This document shows positions 1-7,404 of a DNA stretch of 12,299 bases, piece by piece (within the stretch, counting starts at the first letter, position 1; every line of letters begins with the position of its first letter). This stretch comes from Candidatus Symbiothrix sp. (GTDB lineage: Bacteria > Bacteroidota > Bacteroidia > Bacteroidales > Azobacteroidaceae). Location: contig JAITXK010000110.1 of assembly GCA_031284765.1 (NCBI GenBank), forward strand, positions 1 through 12,299. Reading direction: 5' to 3'. The translations under genes were made by a program, and so were the position numbers. The notes beneath the pieces are model-generated. The model did no database searches and was not told where the DNA came from. It worked only from the letters and a program-made list of their open reading frames with translations.

Positions 1-642
1 AAACAGCAAAACCGGCGCGTTGCCGGACAAACCATACCCGCTTCTCAACAAATTTCAGCCAAAGACAAAAAAGTTCTGGTGATTGGTGGTGGTGATACTG
101 GTTCGGATTGTGTCGGAACCGCTATTCGCCAGAAAGCGGCGAAAGTAACTCAGATAGAAATACTTCCGATGCCACCCGAAGGAAGCAATCCAGACACGCC
201 CTGGCCTGATTACCCCAATGTCCTGAAAACATCCAGTTCCCACAAGGAAGGATGCCTTCGTCGCTGGTCGCTGGCATCCAAACGGTTTATCGGGGAAAAA
301 GGAAAAATAAAAGGCGTAGAAGTGGTTGAAGTAGAATGGACAAAAGATAAAACCGGACGTTTCACAATGAAAGAAACCGGTAAAACCGAAATCATTCCTG
401 CCGACCTGGTATTATTATCAATGGGCTTTGTACATCCTGTTCACGAAGGCTTGTTGGACGGATTAGGCGTAAAATACGACACCCGCGGAAACGTAGAAGC
501 AGTCAAACCCAATGAATCTTCAATTGGCAAGGTTTTTGTAGCCGGTGATGTTACTCTCGGCGCCAGTTTGGTTGTACGCGCCATTGATTCGGGAAGAAAA
601 GCGGCGGAAGCCATCGAAAAATATTTCAATTTTAAAAAGTAA
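1..642 (+). CDS. gltD: Glutamate synthase small (beta) subunit, 3' part
   Basis: This is the C-terminal 213 residues of the NADPH-dependent subunit of glutamate synthase, which passes electrons from NADPH through FAD and Fe-S clusters to GltB, where glutamine and 2-oxoglutarate become two glutamates. The frame is open from base 1, so the gene begins upstream; the family is usually about 450-490 residues. Seen directly: the second dinucleotide-binding motif IGGGDTGSDC at about visible residues 28-37, the family-typical stretch VTQIEILPMPPE, the TSSSHKEG segment, and near the C-terminus VAGDVTLGASLVVRAI (about 180-195), which contacts FAD. The gene ends in TAA. asnB follows after 18 bases on the same strand, so the two are probably co-transcribed, and gltB is expected just upstream. 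Identification is by recognisable family motifs; other GltD-like oxidoreductases share the fold, but the TSSSHKEG context favours true GltD. Confidence 0.93.
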   Translation, partial: KQQNRRVAGQTIPASQQISAKDKKVLVIGGGDTGSDCVGTAIRQKAAKVTQIEILPMPPEGSNPDTPWPDYPNVLKTSSSHKEGCLRRWSLASKRFIGEKGKIKGVEVVEVEWTKDKTGRFTMKETGKTEIIPADLVLLSMGFVHPVHEGLLDGLGVKYDTRGNVEAVKPNESSIGKVFVAGDVTLGASLVVRAIDSGRKAAEAIEKYFNFKK

Positions 643-660
643 AACAAAAAGAAAAACAAA

Positions 661-2076
661 ATGTGTGGAATTATAGGTGTTTTTGATTTGAAAGAACCTG
701 CGGAAAAATTACGTCCGCAAGCATTGGCCATGTCCAAAAAAATCCGTCACCGGGGGCCGGACTGGTCGGGAATATATTGTGGAAAAAAAGCCATATTGGC
801 TCATGAGCGTTTGGCCATTGTAGATCCTCAATCCGGCAGACAACCGCTGTATTCGCCGGACGGCAAAGTAGTTTTAGCGGTGAACGGTGAAATTTACAAT
901 CACCAGGAAATCAGAGACCGTCAAGCCGGAACGTATGAGTTCAAGACCAAGTCCGATTGTGAAGTAATCCTTTCTTTGTACAAAGAAAAAGGGGTGAATT
1001 TCATTGAAGACCTGAACGGTATTTTTGCTTTTGCCTTGTATGACGAAGAAAATGACGTGTATTTAATTGCTCGCGACCATATCGGTATCATTCCCTTGTA
1101 TATGGGTTGGGACAAAGCCGGCACATTTTACGTAGCCTCCGAACTGAAATCGTTGGAAGGTTATTGCGAGAAAATAGAATCTTTCCCTCCGGGACATTAT
1201 TTGTACAGCAAAGACGGTAAAATAACCCAATGGTATACCCGCAACTGGAGAGAATATGAGAATGTCAAAGACAATACATCCAGTATTCAAGAATTGCGGG
1301 AGGCCTTAGAGGCCGCCGTAAAACGACAGTTGATGACCGATGTTCCTTACGGCGTATTGTTGTCGGGTGGTCTGGATTCGTCTATTGTATCTGCCATAGC
1401 TAAGAAATACGCGGCCAACCGGATCGAATCGGACGGACGAGCACGCGCTTGGTGGCCTCAGCTACATTCTTTCGCTGTCGGATTGGATGGTTCTCCCGAT
1501 TTGATCGCAGCGCAGAAAGTAGCCGATTATATCGGAACCGTTCACCACGAAGTGCATTTCACCATCCAGGAAGGTTTGGACGCCATTCGCGATGTAATTT
1601 ATCACATCGAAACTTACGACGTAACAACGATACGAGCCTCTACTCCTATGTATTTATTGTCCCGGGTAATCCATTCAATGGGTATCAAGATGGTACTTTC
1701 GGGTGAAGGCGCCGACGAAATATTCGGAGGGTATTTATATTTTCATAAAGCGCCGAATGCCAAAGCATTGCACGAGGAAACGGTTCGCAAATTAGACAAA
1801 TTACATCTTTACGACTGTTTGCGCGCCAATAAATCGTTGGCTGCCTGGGGTGTGGAAGGACGTGTACCTTTCCTCGACAAAGAATTTATGGATGTAGCCA
1901 TGCGCCTGAATCCGGAAGATAAACTCAGTGGCTTGAAAGGTCGCATGGAAAAATGGATTTTACGGAAAGCCTTCGAAGATTATCTACCCGAAAGCGTGGC
2001 ATGGCGGCAAAAAGAGCAATTTTCGGACGGTGTAGGATATAGTTGGATCGACACATTGAAAGAGATTGCCTCCTAG
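661..2076 (+). CDS. asnB: Asparagine synthetase B, cut short by an in-frame amber codon
   Basis: AsnB makes asparagine from aspartate, ATP and glutamine-derived ammonia in the cytoplasm. The ATG at 661 gives MCGIIGVF, so Cys2 becomes the N-terminal nucleophile after Met removal. Glutaminase residues follow at Arg50, the NGE motif 75-77 and Asp99, one more than the E. coli numbering that starts at Cys1. The synthetase half has the ATP pyrophosphatase loop SGGLDSS at 235-241, SGEGADEIFGGY near 347-358 and GRVPFLDKE near 400. The frame stops at TAG (2074-2076) after 471 residues, whereas the family has about 554. The same frame continues, conserved, to a TGA at 2328, and the whole span would be 555 codons. 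The stop falls where E. coli AsnB, from memory, has Gln (KEVAAQQV against KEIAS-stop-QV), so a single CAG-to-TAG change explains it. The protein is either truncated and probably impaired, read through, or affected by a sequencing error. It sits in a gltD-asnB operon. Confidence 0.9.
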   Translation: MCGIIGVFDLKEPAEKLRPQALAMSKKIRHRGPDWSGIYCGKKAILAHERLAIVDPQSGRQPLYSPDGKVVLAVNGEIYNHQEIRDRQAGTYEFKTKSDCEVILSLYKEKGVNFIEDLNGIFAFALYDEENDVYLIARDHIGIIPLYMGWDKAGTFYVASELKSLEGYCEKIESFPPGHYLYSKDGKITQWYTRNWREYENVKDNTSSIQELREALEAAVKRQLMTDVPYGVLLSGGLDSSIVSAIAKKYAANRIESDGRARAWWPQLHSFAVGLDGSPDLIAAQKVADYIGTVHHEVHFTIQEGLDAIRDVIYHIETYDVTTIRASTPMYLLSRVIHSMGIKMVLSGEGADEIFGGYLYFHKAPNAKALHEETVRKLDKLHLYDCLRANKSLAAWGVEGRVPFLDKEFMDVAMRLNPEDKLSGLKGRMEKWILRKAFEDYLPESVAWRQKEQFSDGVGYSWIDTLKEIAS

Positions 2077-2328
2077 CAAGTCACAGACGAAATGTTCGCC
2101 AAAACCGCCGAACGTTTCCCGATCAATCCGCCTATGACGAAAGAAGAATATCATTATCGCACGATTTTTGAAGAGTTGTTCCCCTCCGATTCGGCTGCAT
2201 TGACGGTTCCTTCCGTTCCATCGGTCGCTTGCAGCACACCAATAGCCCTGGAATGGGATGCCGCTTTCAAAAACATGATCGACCCGTCAGGAAGAGCAGT
2301 AAAATCGGTGCATAACGAAGCGTATTGA
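2077..2328 (+). pseudogene. asnB: 3' remainder of asnB after the amber codon
   Basis: This stretch is in the same frame as asnB and directly follows its TAG. It encodes the expected C-terminus: QVTDEMFAKTAERFPINPP, then TKEEYHYRTIFEELFPSDSA, SVACSTPIALEWDAAF and DPSGRAVKSVHNEAY, ending in TGA. It has no frameshift and no further stop, so loss of function, if real, is recent. An ATG at 2092 could in principle start a 78-residue fragment, but nothing like a ribosome binding site or promoter is seen, and an isolated C-terminal piece has no known role. It is best read as the end of one 555-codon gene rather than a separate gene. Confidence 0.85.
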
Positions 2329-2338
2329 GGTTTTTAAC

Positions 2339-2362
2339 CGCAAAGGCGTAAAGAACGCAAAG
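2339..2362 (+). repeat. Three short CGCAAAG-type direct repeats
   Basis: CGCAAAG at 2339-2345, CGTAAAG at 2347-2353 and CGCAAAG at 2356-2362 follow one another at 8- and 9-base steps, just after the asnB stop. A similar string (AACCGCAAAG followed by more CGCAAAG units) is a common intergenic repeat in many bacterial genomes, including Bacteroidota; that is from memory. It codes for nothing visible and adjoins the 32-base palindrome. Confidence 0.6.
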
Positions 2363-2370
2363 AATATTTT

Positions 2371-2402
2371 TTGTAGAGACGCACGGCCGTGCGTCTCTAC
2401 AA
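2371..2402. repeat. Perfect 32-base palindrome at the asnB/feoB junction
   Basis: Two 16-base arms (TTGTAGAGACGCACGG and its exact complement) meet with no spacer, centred on 2386/2387. The element lies between two convergent genes and could fold in either transcript. It is not a classic intrinsic terminator: the T-run (2367-2372) lies on the 5' side of the plus-strand hairpin, and a minus-strand transcript leaves the hairpin into an A-run. Palindromes beginning GTAGAGACGC are a familiar dispersed repeat of Bacteroidota and cyanobacteria (recalled, not searched). Its right end contains the last codon (TTG, 2400-2402) and the TAG stop (2397-2399) of feoB. Confidence 0.85.
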
Positions 2403-4853
2403 CATTATAATTCGCCCGATCTGGTAAACGGCAAAACTCACTATCCAAGCCAGAACCGTAGTGTAGGTAATCGTGAACAAGGCCCATTTCCACGAACCGG
2501 ATTCGTTTTTGATGGCCGCCATGGCTGCTATACACGGCGAATAAATCAACACAAACAACAAGAAACAGAATGCTACTAAAGGCGTGTAAACGAGGTTTCC
2601 GTCCGCATCCCGCTCGTATTTGAGCCGTTCTTTCAGAAGCATTTCATCATTGTCTTCGCCGGTATAAATAATTCCTAAGGTGCTGACAACGATTTCTTTC
2701 GCCGCCATGCCGGAAGCAAGGCTTGCTCCGATTTTCCAATCAAAACCCAGGGGTTTAACCACCGGTTCAATGGCTTGGCCGATTTTTCCGATATAAGAAT
2801 TCCGCTTTTGTTCTTCTTTCTTTTGCCGGCTCAGTTCCGCAACAAGGGATTCGCCTTCTTCGGAAGAAATGTTTTTATCATTGATGACAGCCGTAATCTT
2901 GTCTTCAAAAGATTGATTTCGCGCTTGATCTTGCGGATAATATTCCAAAAACCAAACAATAATGGATGCTACGAGAATGATACCGCCCATTTTTTTCAGG
3001 TATTGGGAAGTCTTGTCCCACATGTGACGATTCATCGCTTTCAAGGTCGGCATCCGGTAAGGCGGCAACTCCATGACAAACGGCAGGTCTTCCCCTTTGA
3101 CCAGAAATTTTTTAAAGAGCCGCGACATCAGTATTGCAAGCGTAATTCCGGTAATATACAAACCAAACAAAACGATTCCTCCATGGTGCGGAAAAAATGC
3201 GCCAACCAACAACAGATAAACCGGCAATCTGGCCGAACAGGACATCAATGGATTGACTAACATGGTAATCAACCGTATGTTACGGCTTTCTATAATCCGG
3301 GTGCTCATAATGGCGGGAACATTGCATCCGAATCCCATGACCAACGGAATAAATGATTTTCCATGCAATCCCATTTTCTGCATGAATTTGTCCATGATAA
3401 AAGCCGCCCGTGCCATATATCCCGTATCTTCCATGAATGAAATAAACAGGTACAGGATGACTATATTCGGCAGAAAAACAATAACCGACCCTACTCCACC
3501 GATAATTCCGTTTATTATCAAATCTTTGAGCGGCCCTTCATTCATATATAAATCAACGAAATAACCGACTTTTTGCACCAGCCACTCAATCCACTGCATC
3601 GGATATTCACCAAAAATGAATGTACATTCAAACATCAGAAACATAAACAGAAAAAACAAGGGAAATCCCCACATCTTGCTGGTCACAATTTTATCAATCT
3701 GGTGCGTAACTTTCAATGTATCTTTTTTTCCTTCCTTATAAGTCTGTTTCAAAGCGCCGCCAATGAAGCCGTAACGGGCATCGGCAAAGGCAGTTTCAAC
3801 ATCTTCCCGGAAATCTTCCCGGATATATTGGTTGTGAATATTCCTTTCCGCCAGAATTTTATTTGCTCCCGGAAGACCGTCAATTTTCTTTTCACCTACT
3901 TTATCGCCTTCCAAAAGCAGAATACTCAAGTAACGACGGGAGGTATCCAGTCCAATCCGGACTTCTTCCTTCAACAGTTCTTTTACATGCTTAATTCCGG
4001 TTTCAATTTCTTCTCCATAATTGATATGCACATGACGGGCAATCGGATTGCGTCCTTCATATACCTCAATCACCTGGTCGAAAAGTTCGGGAATTCCCTT
4101 TCCTGACTTGGCAACTGTCGGAACAATCGGATAGCCGATCATCTCTGCCAACATTTTGTAATCAAATTTAGCGCCCGATTGCTCCAATTCGTCATACATA
4201 TTCAACGCAACCACGGTAGTTGCATCCATATCAATAAGTTGAGTGGTCAGATAAAGATTGCGCTCCAGATTGGATGCAGACACCACATTGATAATGATAT
4301 CGGGATTCGCCTCGGTAATGTGCCGCCGGACATATAGTTCTTCGGGAGAATAAGCGGATAAAGAATAGGTTCCTGGCAAATCAACCAAATTGAAAGTATA
4401 GCCCTTGTATTTGAATTTACCTTCTTTGGCATCAACGGTTACACCACTGTAATTGCCCACGCGCTCGTGCGTACCTGAAGCTATATTGAATAGAGAAGTT
4501 TTACCGGAATTCGGATTTCCTACCAAAGCGACATTAATCAGCTTGCTTTGCTCGGTCGCAAAAACCTGAAGTTTGTCTTCATTCAAAATTAAAGGTAGCG
4601 TTTCGGTTTTCTGAATTTGTTGCGCTTCCTCAAGGGTTACAATCTCAATTAGTTCGGCTTCGCTCTTACGCAAAGAAACTTCATAATCCATTACCTTGTA
4701 CTCCGTAGGATCTCTTAAAGGCGCTTTGGTAATCACTTCCACCTTTTTACCCTTAATAAACCCCATCTCGATAATCCGACGCCGGAAAGCACCACGCCCT
4801 AATACCTTGATTATAATTCCTTTTTGCCCTTTTTTTAATTCTGAAAGCTTCAT
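2397..4853 (-). CDS. feoB: Ferrous iron transporter, FeoA-FeoB fusion
   Basis: This inner-membrane Fe(II) importer carries a cytoplasmic GTPase and has 818 residues. Residues 1-75 form a FeoA (SH3-like) domain containing GRGAFRRRIIEMGFIKG. The FeoB G domain follows, with G1 GNPNSGKT at 112-119, G3 DLPG at 158-161 and G4 NMYD at 218-221. A helical stretch leads to the membrane region, which starts near the WGFPLFFLFMFLMF segment. It includes two conserved gate-like segments, one with GFGCNVPAIMSTR and NPLMSCSARLPVY, the other with GMAAKEIVVSTLG and LIYSPCIAAMAAIK. Fusion of FeoA to FeoB is usual in Bacteroides relatives, and the length fits the fusion. The ATG at 4851-4853 begins the FeoA domain directly. 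The gene ends with TAG inside a palindromic repeat. No clear Fur box was seen upstream. It converges on asnB. Confidence 0.96.
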   Translation of the reverse strand: MKLSELKKGQKGIIIKVLGRGAFRRRIIEMGFIKGKKVEVITKAPLRDPTEYKVMDYEVSLRKSEAELIEIVTLEEAQQIQKTETLPLILNEDKLQVFATEQSKLINVALVGNPNSGKTSLFNIASGTHERVGNYSGVTVDAKEGKFKYKGYTFNLVDLPGTYSLSAYSPEELYVRRHITEANPDIIINVVSASNLERNLYLTTQLIDMDATTVVALNMYDELEQSGAKFDYKMLAEMIGYPIVPTVAKSGKGIPELFDQVIEVYEGRNPIARHVHINYGEEIETGIKHVKELLKEEVRIGLDTSRRYLSILLLEGDKVGEKKIDGLPGANKILAERNIHNQYIREDFREDVETAFADARYGFIGGALKQTYKEGKKDTLKVTHQIDKIVTSKMWGFPLFFLFMFLMFECTFIFGEYPMQWIEWLVQKVGYFVDLYMNEGPLKDLIINGIIGGVGSVIVFLPNIVILYLFISFMEDTGYMARAAFIMDKFMQKMGLHGKSFIPLVMGFGCNVPAIMSTRIIESRNIRLITMLVNPLMSCSARLPVYLLLVGAFFPHHGGIVLFGLYITGITLAILMSRLFKKFLVKGEDLPFVMELPPYRMPTLKAMNRHMWDKTSQYLKKMGGIILVASIIVWFLEYYPQDQARNQSFEDKITAVINDKNISSEEGESLVAELSRQKKEEQKRNSYIGKIGQAIEPVVKPLGFDWKIGASLASGMAAKEIVVSTLGIIYTGEDNDEMLLKERLKYERDADGNLVYTPLVAFCFLLFVLIYSPCIAAMAAIKNESGSWKWALFTITYTTVLAWIVSFAVYQIGRIIML

Positions 4854-4872
4854 CTGCCGCTAAAATTTTATG

Positions 4873-4903
4873 CAAAGGTCGTAAATTCCCCGGAAAATAC
4901 AAG
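4873..4903 (-). promoter_or_regulatory. Candidate feoB promoter
   Basis: On the minus strand, CTTG (4903-4900), a 19-base spacer and GACCTTTG (4880-4873) approximate the Bacteroidota -33 TTTG / -7 TAnnTTTG consensus, with one mismatch in each box. Transcription would begin around 4866, leaving a leader of roughly a dozen bases before the ATG at 4853. Confidence 0.5.
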
Positions 4904-5106
4904 TCTTTCTAAATATTATTTTGAATTTGTTTAAATAGCAATTTTTTAAACTTTTATATTTTACTGTATATAAGTGATTTAAATTGAATATTAAAAAAAA
5001 TAAACAAAAATTATATGATCCTCATAAAACTTTTGCCCCAAATTACTGTTTTATAAGTAAAGAGTGTTATTTCATTAGTTATAGTTAAGGGTTAGTAATT
5101 CAATTA

Positions 5107-5147
5107 GGAAGGTTGACGAAGTGATTCGGCAACCTTTCGCTTTTTTT
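5107..5147 (+). terminator. Plus-strand intrinsic terminator with no plus-strand gene before it
   Basis: GGAAGGTTG (5107-5115) pairs with CAACCTTTC (5130-5138), including one G-T pair. After an A/G mismatch, CGAA (5117-5120) pairs with TTCG (5125-5128) around a GTGA loop of the GNRA type. Two bases later comes a run of seven T (5141-5147). The polarity is plus strand: the GNRA loop and T-run do not exist in that orientation on the minus strand. Both flanking genes are on the minus strand, so the terminated transcript is unidentified. Confidence 0.65.
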
Positions 5148-5182
5148 ATCTATCCAGGTAATCGACCCGGGGTCAATACTTA

Positions 5183-7093
5183 TTATGGAACCTGGGGTAT
5201 GCTTCCTCCCGTCATATCTCCGCTCTGCATTTGGTCGTCATTCCGGATGCCTCTTGTTGTTTTCTTGATTTGAGACTTCATCTCACCGAAACGATATGAA
5301 ATCGAGAGACTGAAATCACGGAAAGGCCTATAATTGAAAGATTCATAATAGAAATCCGATGATCGTTGTTTACTATGCATTTCCAGATTCTTCCGTAAAA
5401 GATTATTGGCAGATATCCGGATATTCAGAGTATTGTTTAATAAACCTTTAGAAGCAGATAATCCGTAAAAGCTATAGCTCATGCCTTCTCCTTGCAAGGT
5501 TATGTCAGGAGGAGAGTAACCGCTGTTCAGACTGAGCAATACTCCCATCGGAATGGTGTATTGAAGAGCGACTTTGAATCCCCATTTTTTGTATTTCACG
5601 CTATATCCCACATAAGCCGCCAAAATATCCTGAATATGTTCGAATTTATCTCCTTCCGAGCGAATATCTGTCCATTCTCCCGGTGAGGAATAAACCGACA
5701 TACCGCTATTGCTTTTGTTGATCCGCTTGATGAATTTAGCGCCGGTTTCCATGATGTGAATTTGAGCAATCGGTGTCGTATAATCTATTTGAAAAGTATG
5801 TTCGGAAGATGCTTCGTTGTTGAATTGTTTCCGCCAATTATCGTTGAAGTTCAATAATCCTTTGATTTTCGTATCGGCATCCATGTCTCTCGTGGAAATG
5901 TACAACTCGTAAGATGCGGTCAGCAAACGGTCTTTGACGCTGAAACTCCGTTGATAATCAGCGGCCAACGTGGTACCCGGTTCATCTTCTTTCGTAAATC
6001 CGACTTGGTCGTACTTGTAGGTAGTTTCCTTTCTGACATTCTCCATCAAAACAGCTAAATTATTATTGGATTCTAAATCTTGTTTTCTGTTACTTACATT
6101 GACAGTAAACAAATTAAGCGTATCTATTTCATAACTGAATTCTCCGTAACCCATTAAAAATTTACCATCGAGATTATTCAATCCCTTTTGACTCAGATAG
6201 TGGTTATTGTCAATGAAAAAAGATTCGCGGAAAGTGGATATTTCAGATTTCGTATTCTGCATTCTGAAGTAGTTGAGATCACCGGTTACGCCTATTTTCC
6301 CATGTTTTAGAGAAAAATAAGCGCCGCTGTAATACCTTCCGATCGAACTGGCTCCGGCATTGACAGATACGGTGTAACCACCTAAAGATGATTGGTTTTG
6401 TGTTACAATATTGATAATACCTGTAACGCCTTCCGCATCGTATTTGGCTCCCGGATCGGTAATGATTTCAATGTTTTTAATTGTGTTTGCCGGAATGCTT
6501 CGCAAAACATCTTTCGGATTGTTTGAAAGCAAATTAGATGGTTTTCCATTCATGTAAAACTTGAAATTGGTTGAGCCTTTGAGTTGGACATTCTCTTCTC
6601 CGTCGACAGTGACCATAGGCACTTTTCTCAGCATTTCCAATACATTGTTGTTTTTTGATTCGGGATCTTCTTCCATGTTGTAGGTGATTTTGTCCATATC
6701 TACCTTCACCAAAGATTTTTGAGCAGACACGACCACTTCTTGCAACATCCTGGCATTATCAGAGATCCGGATTTTGCCCAAATCAAGGTCTTTATTGTCG
6801 TCGATGGTAACCGGTACAGACATCGGGTTTTTTCCAAGAAATTCAAAATGCAGAAAATATATTCCGGAATGTATGGATTCGAATTTGAAATAACCGTTCT
6901 CGTCGGTGGCGCACACTTTCAACGGCGTCGTTTTTTGTTGCTCACTGAAAATTTTTGCGGTGGCAAATGGAATTGCTTCCAGAGAAAGCGAATCAACCAA
7001 TTGTCCATGAATAGTAATACCCGTATTTGCTTGAGAGAAAGAATTTAAGATTCCTGAAAAACAAAGGAATATGGATAAAAAGAATGTTTTCAT
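5183..7093 (-). CDS. Outer-membrane beta-barrel protein with regulatory and plug domains, shortened barrel
   Basis: The protein has 636 residues. It begins with a signal peptide (MKTFFLSIFLCFSGILNSFSQ, cleavage near residue 21), followed by a carboxypeptidase-regulatory-like fold at about 25-110 and a TonB-receptor-like plug at about 118-231 (DKITYNMEEDP, VLEMLRKVPMVTVDG, IKNIEIITDPGAKYDAEGVT, GIINIVT). A beta-barrel made of alternating aromatic strands runs to the C-terminus. This is the Bacteroidota 'outer membrane beta-barrel family' (OMP_b-brl_3 type), whose cargo is generally unknown. Relatives are usually about 780-900 residues. Here the barrel jumps from YVGYSVKYKKWGFKVALQ to YTIPMGVLLSLNSGYSPP near residues 508-513, skipping the segment that in relatives carries an RPG...LNPY motif. 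The ATG at 7093 is preferred over 7144 because it starts the signal peptide and because 7144 lies only a few bases from the -7 box. The gene is divergent from the glycan cluster. Confidence 0.85.
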   Translation of the reverse strand: MKTFFLSIFLCFSGILNSFSQANTGITIHGQLVDSLSLEAIPFATAKIFSEQQKTTPLKVCATDENGYFKFESIHSGIYFLHFEFLGKNPMSVPVTIDDNKDLDLGKIRISDNARMLQEVVVSAQKSLVKVDMDKITYNMEEDPESKNNNVLEMLRKVPMVTVDGEENVQLKGSTNFKFYMNGKPSNLLSNNPKDVLRSIPANTIKNIEIITDPGAKYDAEGVTGIINIVTQNQSSLGGYTVSVNAGASSIGRYYSGAYFSLKHGKIGVTGDLNYFRMQNTKSEISTFRESFFIDNNHYLSQKGLNNLDGKFLMGYGEFSYEIDTLNLFTVNVSNRKQDLESNNNLAVLMENVRKETTYKYDQVGFTKEDEPGTTLAADYQRSFSVKDRLLTASYELYISTRDMDADTKIKGLLNFNDNWRKQFNNEASSEHTFQIDYTTPIAQIHIMETGAKFIKRINKSNSGMSVYSSPGEWTDIRSEGDKFEHIQDILAAYVGYSVKYKKWGFKVALQYTIPMGVLLSLNSGYSPPDITLQGEGMSYSFYGLSASKGLLNNTLNIRISANNLLRKNLEMHSKQRSSDFYYESFNYRPFRDFSLSISYRFGEMKSQIKKTTRGIRNDDQMQSGDMTGGSIPQVP

Positions 7094-7151
7094 ATAAAAT
7101 TTGATAATCGTCTGATATTTTTCCCCGAGTTCAATTTTTGTCATTTTCCGA

Positions 7152-7159
7152 CAAAGATA
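7152..7159 (-). promoter_or_regulatory. -7 box for the outer-membrane protein gene
   Basis: TATCTTTG on the minus strand is an exact match to TAnnTTTG. No good TTTG lies 19-21 bases upstream, so only the -7 element is called. Transcription would start near 7146, giving a leader of about 50 bases to the ATG at 7093. Confidence 0.5.
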
Positions 7160-7275
7160 ATCTTTTTATGAATCACACTAAAAAACTGACACAAAATAAA
7201 CTCAAAATAATGTGTGAATTATTGATTAAAAAAACGGTTCGGTTAAAAGAAAGACACAAGGTCTTCAGGAAAAAA

Positions 7276-7307
7276 TTTGCGGGAAACAAAAAAAATCCAC
7301 AACTTTG
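7276..7307 (+). promoter_or_regulatory. Candidate promoter of the GH27-lectin-DUF4874 cluster
   Basis: TTTG (7276-7279), a 20-base spacer and CAACTTTG (7300-7307) match the Bacteroidota promoter at all four -33 positions and all but one fixed -7 position. The leader would be about 90 bases. The -7 box sits inside a small inverted repeat, CCACAA/TTGTGG (7297-7302 and 7305-7310), which could be a protein site as easily as a hairpin. Confidence 0.5.
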
Positions 7308-7404
7308 TGGGATGGTTATTTGTTTTTATAATATAAATAAATATGACTGTTTTGCAAAAAATACTTTGTAGATGGAATCTGTGTTTTATATAATCTATTA
7401 AATA

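Larger units (their letters stand above)
4854..5182. other. Intergenic region upstream of feoB, strongly A/T-rich
   Basis: This is the 329-base gap between the stop of the minus-strand outer-membrane protein gene and the start of feoB. It holds a candidate feoB promoter near its left end and a strong plus-strand terminator hairpin near its right end. The middle (about 4905-5100) is very A/T-rich and has no open frame worth calling. No minus-strand terminator with a proper U-run was found for the outer-membrane protein gene. Confidence 0.7.
7094..7404. other. Divergent promoter region, no gene
   Basis: These 311 A/T-rich bases separate the minus-strand outer-membrane protein gene from the plus-strand GH27 gene. 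They hold one candidate promoter per direction. A TCACAC/GTGTGA inverted pair at 7173-7178 and 7212-7217 is too weak to call an operator. A 77-codon open frame here has no homology-like features and spans the plus-strand promoter, so it is not called. Confidence 0.65.

Noticed and set aside
2092..2328. A separate 78-codon gene starting at ATG 2092
   Set aside because: It is the conserved C-terminus of AsnB in the same frame as the upstream part; no promoter or start signal is visible.
2775..4106. Long plus-strand open frames opposite feoB
   Set aside because: They are antisense shadows of a clear FeoB reading frame and have no family motifs.
5161..5182. GACCC/GGGTC short palindrome as a terminator of the outer-membrane protein gene
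   Set aside because: Five pairs with almost no loop and no following U-run on the minus strand.
7094..7144. N-terminal extension of the outer-membrane protein from ATG at 7144
   Set aside because: It would place 17 charged residues before a clean signal peptide, and the ATG lies only a few bases from the -7 box; ATG 7093 is better.
7173..7217. TCACAC/GTGTGA inverted pair as an operator
   Set aside because: Only six bases per arm with a 33-base gap in A/T-rich DNA; easily due to chance.
7138..7371. 77-codon plus-strand open frame
   Set aside because: Lys-rich, low-complexity, covers both candidate promoters and has no recognisable domain.
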